DNA from: Clostridium_AQ sp900552125
GTDB taxonomy: Bacteria; Bacillota_I; Bacilli_A; Erysipelotrichales; Erysipelotrichaceae
Assembly: GCA_037892765.1 (NCBI GenBank)
Contig: JBBKBW010000019.1
Direction: 5' to 3' (one strand)
Length of the DNA stretch: 49,031 nt
Shown: in pieces, positions 23,467 through 31,542 of the stretch
How the letters are laid out: every line of letters begins with the position of its first letter
Position numbering within the stretch: position 1 is the stretch's first letter
Notes under the pieces: model-generated
The model's input: the letters and a program-made list of their open reading frames with translations, nothing else
Told to the model about the DNA's origin: nothing
The model's database searches: none
Position numbers and translations under genes: made by a program

Positions 23467-23535
23467 ATGAGCAACAAAATAGTATGGGGAAATGGTAAAG
23501 TATTTAAATTTTATGGAGTTATATCATGGGTTTAA
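23467..23535 (+). CDS. 22-codon leader ORF overlapping loaP
   Basis: A short frame beginning MSNKIVWGNG and ending GVISWV. Its ATG has a strong ribosome site (GGGGGA, 8 bases upstream). Its stop TAA (23533-23535) lies inside loaP, 7 bases past the loaP ATG, in another frame, so ribosomes finishing it would be positioned to start loaP. It could be a translational-coupling leader peptide. No family is recognised. Confidence 0.5.
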   Translation: MSNKIVWGNGKVFKFYGVISWV

Positions 23536-24059
23536 AAAATTGGTATGTTCTCTATGTAATGGGAGGTAAAGAACGAAAAATCTGTGACTTTTTACAGAGT
23601 GAAAAGGATTGGGAAGTATTTACCCCATATAAAGAAGTAGTGCATAAGGTTAAGGGTGAAAGAGTAATTGTTAAAAAATTACTGTTTCCATCTTATGTCT
23701 TCATAGAGACAATGTTAATGCCAGCTGATTTTCGACAAAAATTACAAAATAAACGTCAACAGATTCAGGGAATCTTAAGGGAATTGAAATATGAAGATAA
23801 TATAAGCACGTTGACAGAAAAAGAACAGGCTTATTTATCAAGATTAATGAATAACGATAAAGTTGTTTCTCTATCAAAAGGAGAGATCATCGATGGTAAA
23901 GTGATGATTACAGAAGGACCTTTGATAGGCTATGAAAGTAGAATTAAAAAGATTGATCGTCACAAACGTCGAGCTATTTTAGAAGTAGAAATTAATGGAA
24001 ATTCTTTGGAAATTAATGTTCCTCTTGAAATTGTGAAAAAGATAGAATCAAAGAAATAA
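23526..24059 (+). CDS. loaP: Specialised NusG paralogue, LoaP type
   Basis: 177 aa. N-terminal NGN domain: NWYVLYVMGGKERKICDFLQ at the start, EVFTPYKEVVHKVKGERVIVKKLLFPSYVFIE, then a C-terminal KOW domain with ITEGPLIGYESRIKKIDRHKRRAILEVE. LoaP proteins are processive antiterminators that allow RNA polymerase to read long polysaccharide or antibiotic operons in Firmicutes. The setting fits exactly: first gene before the biosynthetic operon, followed by a leader with an intrinsic terminator. GGAG lies 7 bases before the ATG within the leader ORF. Confidence 0.9.
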   Translation: MGLKNWYVLYVMGGKERKICDFLQSEKDWEVFTPYKEVVHKVKGERVIVKKLLFPSYVFIETMLMPADFRQKLQNKRQQIQGILRELKYEDNISTLTEKEQAYLSRLMNNDKVVSLSKGEIIDGKVMITEGPLIGYESRIKKIDRHKRRAILEVEINGNSLEINVPLEIVKKIESKK

Positions 24060-24270
24060 TAGTTGTTTAGGCACTTTATGGAAAGGTTCAGGACATACTT
24101 AACTATCCAACACTATATGTGGGGGAAGGGAGGAGTGTGTCTTTTTTTGTGTTTTGGAATAACTTAGGGGATGTTATGGGGCCTAAATTATCATGTTTAA
24201 GGTAACTACATGATTTGTAAAGAAATATATTAAGGAAAATTGTAAGAGAAAGTTAGAGGGAGTGTTACAA
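24060..24270 (+). promoter_or_regulatory. Structured leader of the polysaccharide operon
   Basis: 210 bases between loaP and the first biosynthetic gene, with no gene and no good promoter. Besides the terminator at 24092-24148 there are two further hairpins: TTAGG (24164-24168) with CCTAA (24182-24186), and ATCATGT (24190-24196) with ACATGAT (24208-24214). The expected role is recognition by LoaP and control of read-through; which hairpin LoaP would contact cannot be read from sequence. Confidence 0.6.
24092..24148 (+). terminator. Leader terminator, likely target of LoaP antitermination
   Basis: GACATACT (24092-24099) pairs with AGTGTGTC (24134-24141), eight pairs with one G-U, followed at once by seven T residues (24142-24148). 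A small inner stem around CAC-tatat-GTG fits in the loop. Confidence 0.72.
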
Positions 24271-25623
24271 GTGAAGAAAATAATAATGCCAATTTCTTTA
24301 TTGCTTGTTGAAGTTTCATTTTTTTTATTGTTGGCAACTTTGTTGAAAATGCCGTTTAATGAAAAATGTTATTTATTAGTTATGCTTGTATTTTTTTTAT
24401 ATATATTTGGTCATTACAAGATATCTTCAAAATTGATTTGGGATGAAATGCGTTCCCTTGCAAAAGCAATGATGTGTTTTCTTATGACTTCTGTTATTGT
24501 GTTGTTGTCTAATGGGGAATCACATTGTTTGCTTTTAAGTTTCTTATTAACTTTTATTATGTATGGTGTTACTTTGTTAACAAATCGTTATTTAAGAATA
24601 TTTTTTAGAAATATTTTGAAAAGAAAAACCTTGATTATTGGGACAGGCTATGAGGCATCTCGTTTTGGTGATATTGCGAAAAGTAATCGCTTTATGTTAA
24701 CTGAAGTAATTGGATATATTCGTTATCAGAAAGAAGATATTCATGAAGAATTGGAATCAAAACATGTCAAAATTATTGAAGATGAAGAACTAGAAAATAT
24801 TATTGCTAAGGAACATATCGAACAAGTGATTGTTGCGCTACCTAATATCTCGAAAGATGAAATCAATAAATTAATGCTACGATTATATGATCAAGTAAAA
24901 ATTATTAAGTATATGCCTACAGTGGATGCTATGTTAACGTTTAATTCGAAGATACAGGATTTTGATGGTTCTCTTCTTATTTCAACTGCTCAAGGAACTA
25001 TGGGCTTTTTTGAACGTTTCGTTAAACGTATTATTGATATCTTCGCATCATTATTTGGAATTATTTTGTTAGTTCCTATTTCAATATATGTGAAGATAAA
25101 AAATAACAAGAATGACGACCACGATCCTATTATCTTTAGACAGGATCGCATAGGATTAGATGGAAAACCGATAAAAATTTATAAGTTTCGTACAATGATT
25201 CCAAATGCAGAAGCTGTGTTGGAAGAATTGATGGAAAAAGATGAAGCTATTAAAGAGGAATATCTTAAAAATAAGAAACTTCAAAATGATCCAAGAATTA
25301 CAGAAGCAGGAAAAATTTTAAGAAAAACTTCTTTAGATGAGTTTCCCCAATTCATAAACGTATTAAAGGGAGAAATGAGTCTAGTTGGTCCTCGTCCTTA
25401 TCTTTTCAGAGAAAAAGATGATATGGGAATATATTATAATTCTGTAATTAAATGCAGGCCAGGTATTACAGGTATGTGGCAGGCAAATGGTAGAAGTGAT
25501 GTCGGATTTGAAGAACGATGCAAGTTAGACGATTATTATTATAAAAATTGGACGATTGGTTTGGATATGATTATCATATATAAAACTATAAAAAGTGTCT
25601 TCTATGGAAAAGGAGCATTATAA
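24271..25623 (+). CDS. Polyprenyl-phosphate sugar phosphotransferase (capsule initiating enzyme)
   Basis: 450 aa. Transfers the first sugar-1-phosphate to undecaprenyl phosphate at the membrane. Four N-terminal membrane helices (to about residue 110), a nucleotide-binding-like middle domain (KTLIIGTGYEASRFGDIAK), then the bacterial sugar transferase domain after a further helix: ERFVKRIIDIFASLFGII, FRQDRIGLDGKPIKIYKFRTM, LRKTSLDEFPQFINVLKGEM, SLVGPRPYL, CRPGITGMWQANGR and YYKNWTIGLDMIIIYKT. GTG 24271 has GAGGGAG 8 bases upstream; GTG 24262 overlaps that site. The sugar specificity is not readable. Confidence 0.93.
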   Translation: MKKIIMPISLLLVEVSFFLLLATLLKMPFNEKCYLLVMLVFFLYIFGHYKISSKLIWDEMRSLAKAMMCFLMTSVIVLLSNGESHCLLLSFLLTFIMYGVTLLTNRYLRIFFRNILKRKTLIIGTGYEASRFGDIAKSNRFMLTEVIGYIRYQKEDIHEELESKHVKIIEDEELENIIAKEHIEQVIVALPNISKDEINKLMLRLYDQVKIIKYMPTVDAMLTFNSKIQDFDGSLLISTAQGTMGFFERFVKRIIDIFASLFGIILLVPISIYVKIKNNKNDDHDPIIFRQDRIGLDGKPIKIYKFRTMIPNAEAVLEELMEKDEAIKEEYLKNKKLQNDPRITEAGKILRKTSLDEFPQFINVLKGEMSLVGPRPYLFREKDDMGIYYNSVIKCRPGITGMWQANGRSDVGFEERCKLDDYYYKNWTIGLDMIIIYKTIKSVFYGKGAL

Positions 25624-25646
25624 AAAGAGAAAGGCAGGAAAAAGGA

Positions 25647-27128
25647 ATGAAAAACTTGTTGAAAAATAGTGGCTTTTATTTTTCACTCGTGTTTACTCTA
25701 ATTGCGATTGGATTAATTGTTCAAGCAATTATGTTTAATATTGTGCCTACTAAATACTTGATTCCCTTTATTGTTATATTGGTATTGATCGTAATAGGAA
25801 TGTGGTATGTACAGCTAGGAAGAAAAATGAGTAAAATGAATAAATTATTAGGAAAAGTCATTATTGTCATTTTATCCATTATTCTAGCTATTGGAAACTG
25901 GGTACTTTATACTACAGGCAGTGCATTTAAAAAAATAGCATCTGATGAAGATGTTTCTGTTTATTCAATAGTAGTAATGAAAGACAGCGAATTTGAAAAA
26001 ATTTCAGACTTAAAGAACAAAAAGTTTGGTGTTGTAAGTTTAGGTGATGTAGAAATACAAAATCAAGCTTTAGCAGATGTTGAAAAAGACCTAGAATCAA
26101 AACCAACAACGGTAAGTTATCAGTCCTATATTGATTTTGGTGATGATTTATATGATAGGAAAGTAGATGCTATTGTATTAGATGAAGGATCCAGAGGGAT
26201 GTTGGAGGATAATCATCCGGACTTTAACTTTAAAACAAAAGTAATAAAACAATATACATATAAAAATGAAGCAAAAGATATAAGTAAGAACGTAGATGTA
26301 ACGACAAAACCATTTAATGTATATATAACGGGTATTGATACATATGGAACAATATCTACAAGAGCTCGATCTGATGTGAATATGATTGTTTCAGTAAATC
26401 CTAAGAATCATCAAATTCTAATGATTGGAATTCCTCGTGATTTCTATGTTCCGCAAACTTGCCAGAATAATCAATTGGATAAATTAACTCATACGGGTAT
26501 TTTCGGAGTTGAATGTACAATTGAAACAATGGAGAATTATTTAGATTTTGACGTAAACTATTACGCAAGAGTGAATTTTTCGAGTGTAGTAAATATAGTA
26601 GATGCATTAGGTGGCATCACTGTAAATTCTCCATATGCTTTTACAACTCTTCATGGTAAGTATCAAATTAAAAAAGGTGAAAATCAGCTAAATGGTGAAG
26701 AAACACTTGGCTTCGTAAGAGAACGTTATGCTTTGACAGATGGTGACAGAGAACGAAGTCGTAATCAAATGCGTGTAATGGAAGCGATGATTAATAAAGC
26801 TTTATCTTCTCAAATTATTACAAATTATGCAAATATTTTAGAGGCAGTTAGTGATAGTTTTCAAACAAATATGAGTACAGAGGAAATGACTTCACTGATA
26901 AAACAACAATTAAATGATATGAGTTCATGGGATATTAAACAAATTCAAGTAAGTGGACAGGGGGCAACGATGTGGACACCGGCAAATGGGTTTAATGCAT
27001 ATGTTATGGTTCCTAATGAAGCTTGTGTAGAAAATGCTAAAAAACTGATTGACAAGATTAACTCAGGAGAAATGATTACAGATGAAGATGTAGAACGTCA
27101 AAATGAGTTAGTTGCAAATGCAGGTTAA
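25647..27128 (+). CDS. LytR-CpsA-Psr (LCP) family ligase
   Basis: 493 aa. Likely attaches the finished polysaccharide to peptidoglycan outside the cell. Three N-terminal membrane helices (about 8-30, 36-56, 68-90), an accessory extracellular domain resembling part of a solute-binding protein (about 100-205), then the LCP domain: VYITGIDTYG, RSDVNMIVSVNPKNHQILMIGIPRDFYV, LTHTGIFGVECTIETMENYLDFDVNYYARVNFSSVVNIVDALGGI, and LGFVRERYALTDGDRERSRNQ with the phosphate-binding arginines. This CpsA-type layout belongs to capsule loci. It begins 23 bp after the initiating transferase. Confidence 0.93.
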   Translation: MKNLLKNSGFYFSLVFTLIAIGLIVQAIMFNIVPTKYLIPFIVILVLIVIGMWYVQLGRKMSKMNKLLGKVIIVILSIILAIGNWVLYTTGSAFKKIASDEDVSVYSIVVMKDSEFEKISDLKNKKFGVVSLGDVEIQNQALADVEKDLESKPTTVSYQSYIDFGDDLYDRKVDAIVLDEGSRGMLEDNHPDFNFKTKVIKQYTYKNEAKDISKNVDVTTKPFNVYITGIDTYGTISTRARSDVNMIVSVNPKNHQILMIGIPRDFYVPQTCQNNQLDKLTHTGIFGVECTIETMENYLDFDVNYYARVNFSSVVNIVDALGGITVNSPYAFTTLHGKYQIKKGENQLNGEETLGFVRERYALTDGDRERSRNQMRVMEAMINKALSSQIITNYANILEAVSDSFQTNMSTEEMTSLIKQQLNDMSSWDIKQIQVSGQGATMWTPANGFNAYVMVPNEACVENAKKLIDKINSGEMITDEDVERQNELVANAG

Positions 27129-27179
27129 TGCAATTATTTTCCCAAACGCATAAATTAAGATTTAGAGAGGAGTTTGTAC

Positions 27180-27887
27180 GTGGAAAATTTTAATAATAAT
27201 GTAGAAAATAACGAAGAAATTGAGATTGATTTAAGTAGATTATTTACTGAAATTAGAAAAAAGATAAAATTTATTATATTAGTAGGAATCATTGGTGGTG
27301 CAATTGCTTTTACTTTTACTAATTTCTTCATTTCAAAGAAATACGAGAGTAGTGCTCGTATTTACTTGAAACCGAATACAACAGAAACAGGATCTATTGA
27401 TTATAATGCATTGAATGCAAACTCAAAAATGGTTAATAACTATATGTTAATGATCCAAGGAGACAGCATATTAGATAAAGTGACAAAAACTTTAAAATTA
27501 GAAGATAAAGGAGAAAATTTTGTGAAAGAATCTCTATCAGTTACTAATGAGACAGATAGTGAAATTATCAAAGTTACCGCAAGAACAGAAGATTCAGAGC
27601 TATCTAAAGATATAGTTAGCGCGGTGGTTGATCAATTTTTCTCTGATGTAAAAGCTAAATTAGATGTGAAAAACTTAATGATTATTGATCAAGCTAAAGT
27701 AGAAGAAACACCAGTATCCCCGAATAAGAAAATTAATACTGCCTTAGGTATTATTGCGGGTATTGCGGTTTCTGGAGGTATTGTTGTATTACGATTCTTA
27801 TTAGATAAAAGAATGCATACAAAAGAAGATGTAGAGTCTTATTTAGAAATTCCAGTACTAGCTGAAATTCCTTATTATGAGGATTAA
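27180..27887 (+). CDS. cpsC: Capsule chain-length determinant, Wzz/CpsC family
   Basis: 235 aa. Two membrane helices (about 36-58 and 188-208) flank an extracellular domain; the first is preceded by IDLSRLFTEIRKKIKF, the usual Wzz entry. The proline-rich VEETPVSPNKKINTALGIIAG before the second helix is the Wzz signature. GTG 27180 is chosen (AGAGGAG 7 bases upstream) over TTG 27174. It works with the tyrosine kinase CpsD at 28714 as its membrane activator and sets polymer length. Confidence 0.92.
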   Translation: MENFNNNVENNEEIEIDLSRLFTEIRKKIKFIILVGIIGGAIAFTFTNFFISKKYESSARIYLKPNTTETGSIDYNALNANSKMVNNYMLMIQGDSILDKVTKTLKLEDKGENFVKESLSVTNETDSEIIKVTARTEDSELSKDIVSAVVDQFFSDVKAKLDVKNLMIIDQAKVEETPVSPNKKINTALGIIAGIAVSGGIVVLRFLLDKRMHTKEDVESYLEIPVLAEIPYYED

Positions 27888-27891
27888 ATTT

Positions 27892-28680
27892 ATGGAATTT
27901 ATTGATATACATAATCATTTAGCTTGGGATATTGATGATGGAATGGAAAATATAGAGCAAGCGCAAATTTCACTTCGGAATGCAAAAATTGATGGAATTA
28001 AAGCTATAATTGCTACCCCTCATTTTATTCCAGGCAAACAAGATAAAGAAGATGTCAAACTAATGACAAATCGAATACAAGATTTAAAGGATTTAGCAAA
28101 AACATATGATATAGAAGTTTATTTTGGAAGTGAAATCTTCTTAAATGATGATTATCTTGAAATGATTGATAATGATAATTTTCATACATTGGCAGGATCA
28201 GGATATGCATTGTGTGAGTTTGATGTACGAAGAGATATTATGAAATTAGGTGATATGCCTAATGATCGTTTATATGAATTTACTGTGCGAAATATGATTC
28301 CTGTTATAGCTCATGTGGAACGTTATTTTCCAAAAGGAATATCATTTGATGTAGTAAAAGAATGGTTTGACAATGGATATATTATTCAAGTCAATCGTAC
28401 TAGTCTTCTTGGTTTTCATGGAGAAACAGCAAAGAAAAATGCATGGAAACTACTTCAAGAAGGTCTTGCACACGTTGTCGCAACAGATACGCATCGTGCT
28501 ACAGGAAATCGTGTTTGTAAATTGAGTGATGCATATTCTTTAGTTTCAAAAGAAGTAGGAAAAGAAAATGCAGATCTTCTCTTTTACTACAATCCAATGC
28601 ATATTATTCAAAATGAAGAATTAAAAGATATGGAAATTGTAAAAAAGAAAAAAATGTTCTTTCAATTCTTTAAAAGATAG
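27892..28680 (+). CDS. cpsB: CpsB-type protein-tyrosine phosphatase (PHP family)
   Basis: 262 aa metal-dependent phosphatase that removes phosphate from CpsD tyrosines. PHP motifs: IDIHNHLAWDIDDGMEN at the start, ATPHFIPG, YFGSEIFLND, VIAHVERYFP, and HVVATDTHRATGNR. ATG 27892 is preferred over 27877, since GAGG lies 9 bases before it and MEFIDIHNH is the family start; it follows the cpsC stop by 4 bp. Confidence 0.93.
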   Translation: MEFIDIHNHLAWDIDDGMENIEQAQISLRNAKIDGIKAIIATPHFIPGKQDKEDVKLMTNRIQDLKDLAKTYDIEVYFGSEIFLNDDYLEMIDNDNFHTLAGSGYALCEFDVRRDIMKLGDMPNDRLYEFTVRNMIPVIAHVERYFPKGISFDVVKEWFDNGYIIQVNRTSLLGFHGETAKKNAWKLLQEGLAHVVATDTHRATGNRVCKLSDAYSLVSKEVGKENADLLFYYNPMHIIQNEELKDMEIVKKKKMFFQFFKR

Positions 28681-28713
28681 AAATATATATTAAATTTAAA
28701 GGAGATGAAGAAA

Positions 28714-29430
28714 TTGGAAAGAAAAGTTGCTCCCAAAAGAAATGATAAAAGAAATAAAAAGAAACAATCTCAATTTGATTACATGGAAGTATATCGACAG
28801 TTAAGAACAAATATTGAGTATTCTTCATTTAATGAAGACGTGCAAGTAGTAAATATTACAAGTTCCAATCCTGCAGAAGGAAAAAGTTCTGTAGCGAGTA
28901 ATTTAGCTATGGTTTCTATTGCGAAATATTCTAAAGTTTTATTGATTGACTGTGATTTACGCAAACCGGTACAACACAAAATCTATAAAGTATCTAATAA
29001 AGTAGGTATTAGCAATCTTATGAAAGATACAAATGATATTGATATAGATGATGAACATTATTTTCATAAATTTAAAGATAATACTGTGGATGGAAAACTA
29101 TATGTTTTAACTAGTGGAAAATCCGTACCAAATCCACAAGAACTTTTAGCTAGTAATAAATTTGCGGAATTAATTAATCGTTTTAGAGAAAAATTTGATT
29201 TTATTATAATTGACTGTCCACCATTGAATGCAGTTGCAGATGCAATCCCAGTATCAAATATAACAGATGGAACGGTATTTGTCGCATCTGCAAAAGACAC
29301 AGATAAAAGAGATGCAAAAAATGCTTTACAGATGTTGCAAAGAAATGGCGCCAAAGTATTAGGATGTGTATTAACAAAAGTAGATAAAACATCAAAATCA
29401 TATTATAGCTATTATGGAAATTACGAATAA
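28714..29430 (+). CDS. cpsD: CpsD-type bacterial tyrosine kinase
   Basis: 238 aa autophosphorylating kinase controlling capsule polymerisation and export. Walker A TSSNPAEGKSSVASNLA, Walker A' VLLIDCDLRKPVQH and Walker B FDFIIIDCPPLNAV are intact. The C terminus ends in a tyrosine cluster (SKSYYSYYGNYE), the autophosphorylation tail. ATG 28705 abuts the GGAG, so the TTG at 28714, 9 bases after it, is the better start. CpsC, CpsB and CpsD form the usual phosphoregulatory set. Confidence 0.93.
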   Translation: MERKVAPKRNDKRNKKKQSQFDYMEVYRQLRTNIEYSSFNEDVQVVNITSSNPAEGKSSVASNLAMVSIAKYSKVLLIDCDLRKPVQHKIYKVSNKVGISNLMKDTNDIDIDDEHYFHKFKDNTVDGKLYVLTSGKSVPNPQELLASNKFAELINRFREKFDFIIIDCPPLNAVADAIPVSNITDGTVFVASAKDTDKRDAKNALQMLQRNGAKVLGCVLTKVDKTSKSYYSYYGNYE

Positions 29431-29443
29431 GAGGTGTTGCTAA

Positions 29444-30082
29444 ATGAAAATAAAAAATCCTTTGGATAAAACAGAAAAGGCAATACTCATTATAGGAATT
29501 TTACTTTTATTGATTTTAATAGGATTAGGTTTTTTCTATTCTTCTAATAAGAAAGTAGAACCGTATGTATCTAATTATAGTGAAGATAAAGTAGCTGATC
29601 AAACAAATGAAGAAGTAGTATTAAAACAGAAATCTTTTACAATACAACGTAATGGTTCATTAGATAATGATCCAGCAGAATTCTTTGATGGAAGTGTAGA
29701 AAGTCTAAAACAAATCGAATTGGATTTAGATGATGTAAATATTTCAAAAGAAGGTAGCTATAAAGCTACAGCGAAATTTAAAGATACGAATTATAAATTT
29801 ACTATCGTTGTAGAAGAAAGTCAGAATCCTACTTTAATTGCAGAGAATACAAGTTTTAAATATCTTGTTGGACCTTACAGTACAATTGAAGAAGTTATAG
29901 AGATAGCTGGTGTCACTGCAACAGATATAGATGGTAATGACATAACTGAGGATATTGTTGGGTGGCCAGAAGCCTTACCTACTACATATGAAGAAACAAC
30001 ATATAAACTAAATGTTACAGATATGTATGGTAATGTAGGATATATCAATATTACAGTGGATTATCAGAGGGTTGTTAGTTAA
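29444..30082 (+). CDS. Membrane-anchored protein with Ig-like extracellular domains
   Basis: 212 aa. One membrane helix (about residues 13-31, KAILIIGILLLLILIGLGFF) is followed by an acidic extracellular part with two beta-sandwich-like segments. The second (about 130-205) has the pattern ATDIDGNDIT and YKLNVTDMYGNVGYINITV typical of DUF5011-type bacterial Ig repeats. It starts 13 bp after cpsD and so is probably co-transcribed. Possible roles are binding of polymer or cell wall during export, but nothing in the sequence proves this. Confidence 0.78.
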   Translation: MKIKNPLDKTEKAILIIGILLLLILIGLGFFYSSNKKVEPYVSNYSEDKVADQTNEEVVLKQKSFTIQRNGSLDNDPAEFFDGSVESLKQIELDLDDVNISKEGSYKATAKFKDTNYKFTIVVEESQNPTLIAENTSFKYLVGPYSTIEEVIEIAGVTATDIDGNDITEDIVGWPEALPTTYEETTYKLNVTDMYGNVGYINITVDYQRVVS

Positions 30083-30162
30083 GTAACGATATTTTGCGGT
30101 ATTTTAAATTTAAAACATAATTGTATAAAAAAGAAAAATAATAAATGACATTAAATAGAAAG

Positions 30163-30326
30163 ATGTTAAGGATAGCAATGCTTGGTCAAGAAATCCTGAT
30201 TGAAGTGGTGGTATTGTTGTTGTGACAAAACTTGCAACAAGAATGGTAGAATTTGGACATGAAGTTATTTGTTATAACAGAAGGCAGCACCGTGTATCTG
30301 GTAAAGAATTTGATTCTGATATTTAG
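30163..30326 (+). pseudogene. Remnant of a Cps2T/DUF1972-type rhamnosyltransferase
   Basis: Starting at ATG 30163 the first frame reads MLRIAMLGQ, then shifts; a second frame from about 30217 reads VVVTKLATRMVEFGHEVICY followed by NRRQHRVSGKEFD, then TAG at 30324. Together these match the N terminus of glycosyltransferases of the Cps2T/DUF1972 group (IAMLGQ...GGIEVVVEELATRMVELGHEVTCYNR). The GGIE loop region is damaged and the remaining two thirds of the gene are gone or unrecognisable. No ribosome site is evident. Confidence 0.8.
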
Positions 30327-30543
30327 AATACTTATCTATGTGTAAAAACTAAGACATTTCAAAGTATAAGTGCTTTAAACATGGTGTTTTCGGACATAAT
30401 AAATGTTTAATAAGTCATATTCAACTTTGTTACAAAACGAAACAGTTATTTTTGAGATTAATGACTTTCTTGTTAAGTTATAATATACTATTATTTTTAA
30501 TACTAAAAGAAAAAAGTATAGAGCAATATATAAGGAGGTAAAT
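30327..30543. other. Remnant or intergenic sequence before the sugar epimerase gene
   Basis: About 215 bp without a gene, probably decayed continuation of the rhamnosyltransferase. An AT-rich stretch with TTATAAT near 30478-30484 could contain a promoter for the following genes, but no -35 at proper spacing is evident. AAGGAGG at the end is the ribosome site of the next gene. Confidence 0.45.
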
Positions 30544-31527
30544 ATGAACTATATTATTTTTGGTGGATCAGGATTTATTGGAACACATTTAATTCATTTA
30601 TTAAAAGAAATAAACCCAAAGGCTAATATTTATGATTTAGATATTGTTATGCCTGGTGAAGAAGGAGTTGTTCCAGGAATAGTAGAAAAAAACGACGATG
30701 TAATTTATGAAAGAGTAGATGTTAGAAAAAAGATTGAATGGAATATTCAAACTACTGAAAAAGATATTGTATTTAACCTTGCTGCTGTTCATAGAACTCC
30801 GGGTCATGAAGATTATGAGTATTTTGAAACTAACATTAGAGGTGCAGAGAATATTACAGAATGGTGTGAAAAACACAATATAAAAAAAATATTGTTTACT
30901 TCATCAATTGCACCTTATGGAGCAGCAGAAGAGTCGAAGACTGAAGAAACACTTCCAACTCCAAATACCGCTTATGGTATTAGTAAACTAGTAGCTGAAA
31001 AGATTCATGAAAAGTGGTCAGAAAAAACAAAGGGACAATTAGTGATAGTTCGTCCTGGAATTGTTTATGGAAAAGGCGAACACGGAAATATGACACGTCT
31101 ATATTCTGGAATTAAAAAACGTTACTTTTTTTACACAAGAAAAGATACAATAAAAGCTTGTATCTATGTGAAAGAATTGGTTCTTTTTTTTATGTGGAGT
31201 TTAGAGAATAATAAAACAGGTGTTTGGAATTGTACTTTTGAACCAGCATATACTATTGAGCAAATTTGTGAAGCAATGAAGAATGCAACAGGGATGAATA
31301 GATGGATTCCTAGTGTAAATGGTAAATTTTTAATGGCAGTTGCTGCAGTTGTTGGACCTATTGGTGGAAAAACGGTAGGAATTCATCCGGCAAGAGTAAA
31401 AAAATTAATGATTAGTACAAATATTAATGGAGATAAGTTAAAAAAATCTGGATATAAATTCCATTGGACTTTAGAAGAATCTTTCAAAGATTGGTTTGAA
31501 GATTGCAATAGAGAATATTTAAAGTAG
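30544..31527 (+). CDS. NAD-dependent epimerase/dehydratase (extended SDR)
   Basis: 327 aa. Nucleotide-binding IIFGGSGFIGTHLI at the N terminus, NLAAVHRTPGHEDYEYFETNIRGAENI, the serine TSSIAPYG and catalytic YGISKLVAEK. The middle (VRPGIVYGKGEHGNMTRLY) and end suit a nucleotide-sugar epimerase, reductase or dehydratase. AAGGAGG lies upstream. Given the GDP-heptose genes beside it, a role as reductase or epimerase on a GDP-heptose intermediate is plausible; the substrate cannot be read from sequence. Confidence 0.85.
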   Translation: MNYIIFGGSGFIGTHLIHLLKEINPKANIYDLDIVMPGEEGVVPGIVEKNDDVIYERVDVRKKIEWNIQTTEKDIVFNLAAVHRTPGHEDYEYFETNIRGAENITEWCEKHNIKKILFTSSIAPYGAAEESKTEETLPTPNTAYGISKLVAEKIHEKWSEKTKGQLVIVRPGIVYGKGEHGNMTRLYSGIKKRYFFYTRKDTIKACIYVKELVLFFMWSLENNKTGVWNCTFEPAYTIEQICEAMKNATGMNRWIPSVNGKFLMAVAAVVGPIGGKTVGIHPARVKKLMISTNINGDKLKKSGYKFHWTLEESFKDWFEDCNREYLK

Positions 31528-31542
31528 TCAAGGAGAAAGATA

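Noticed and set aside
29064..29354. A 96-codon minus-strand frame inside cpsD
   Set aside because: It is the mirror frame of the well-supported cpsD gene and has no ribosome site or family.
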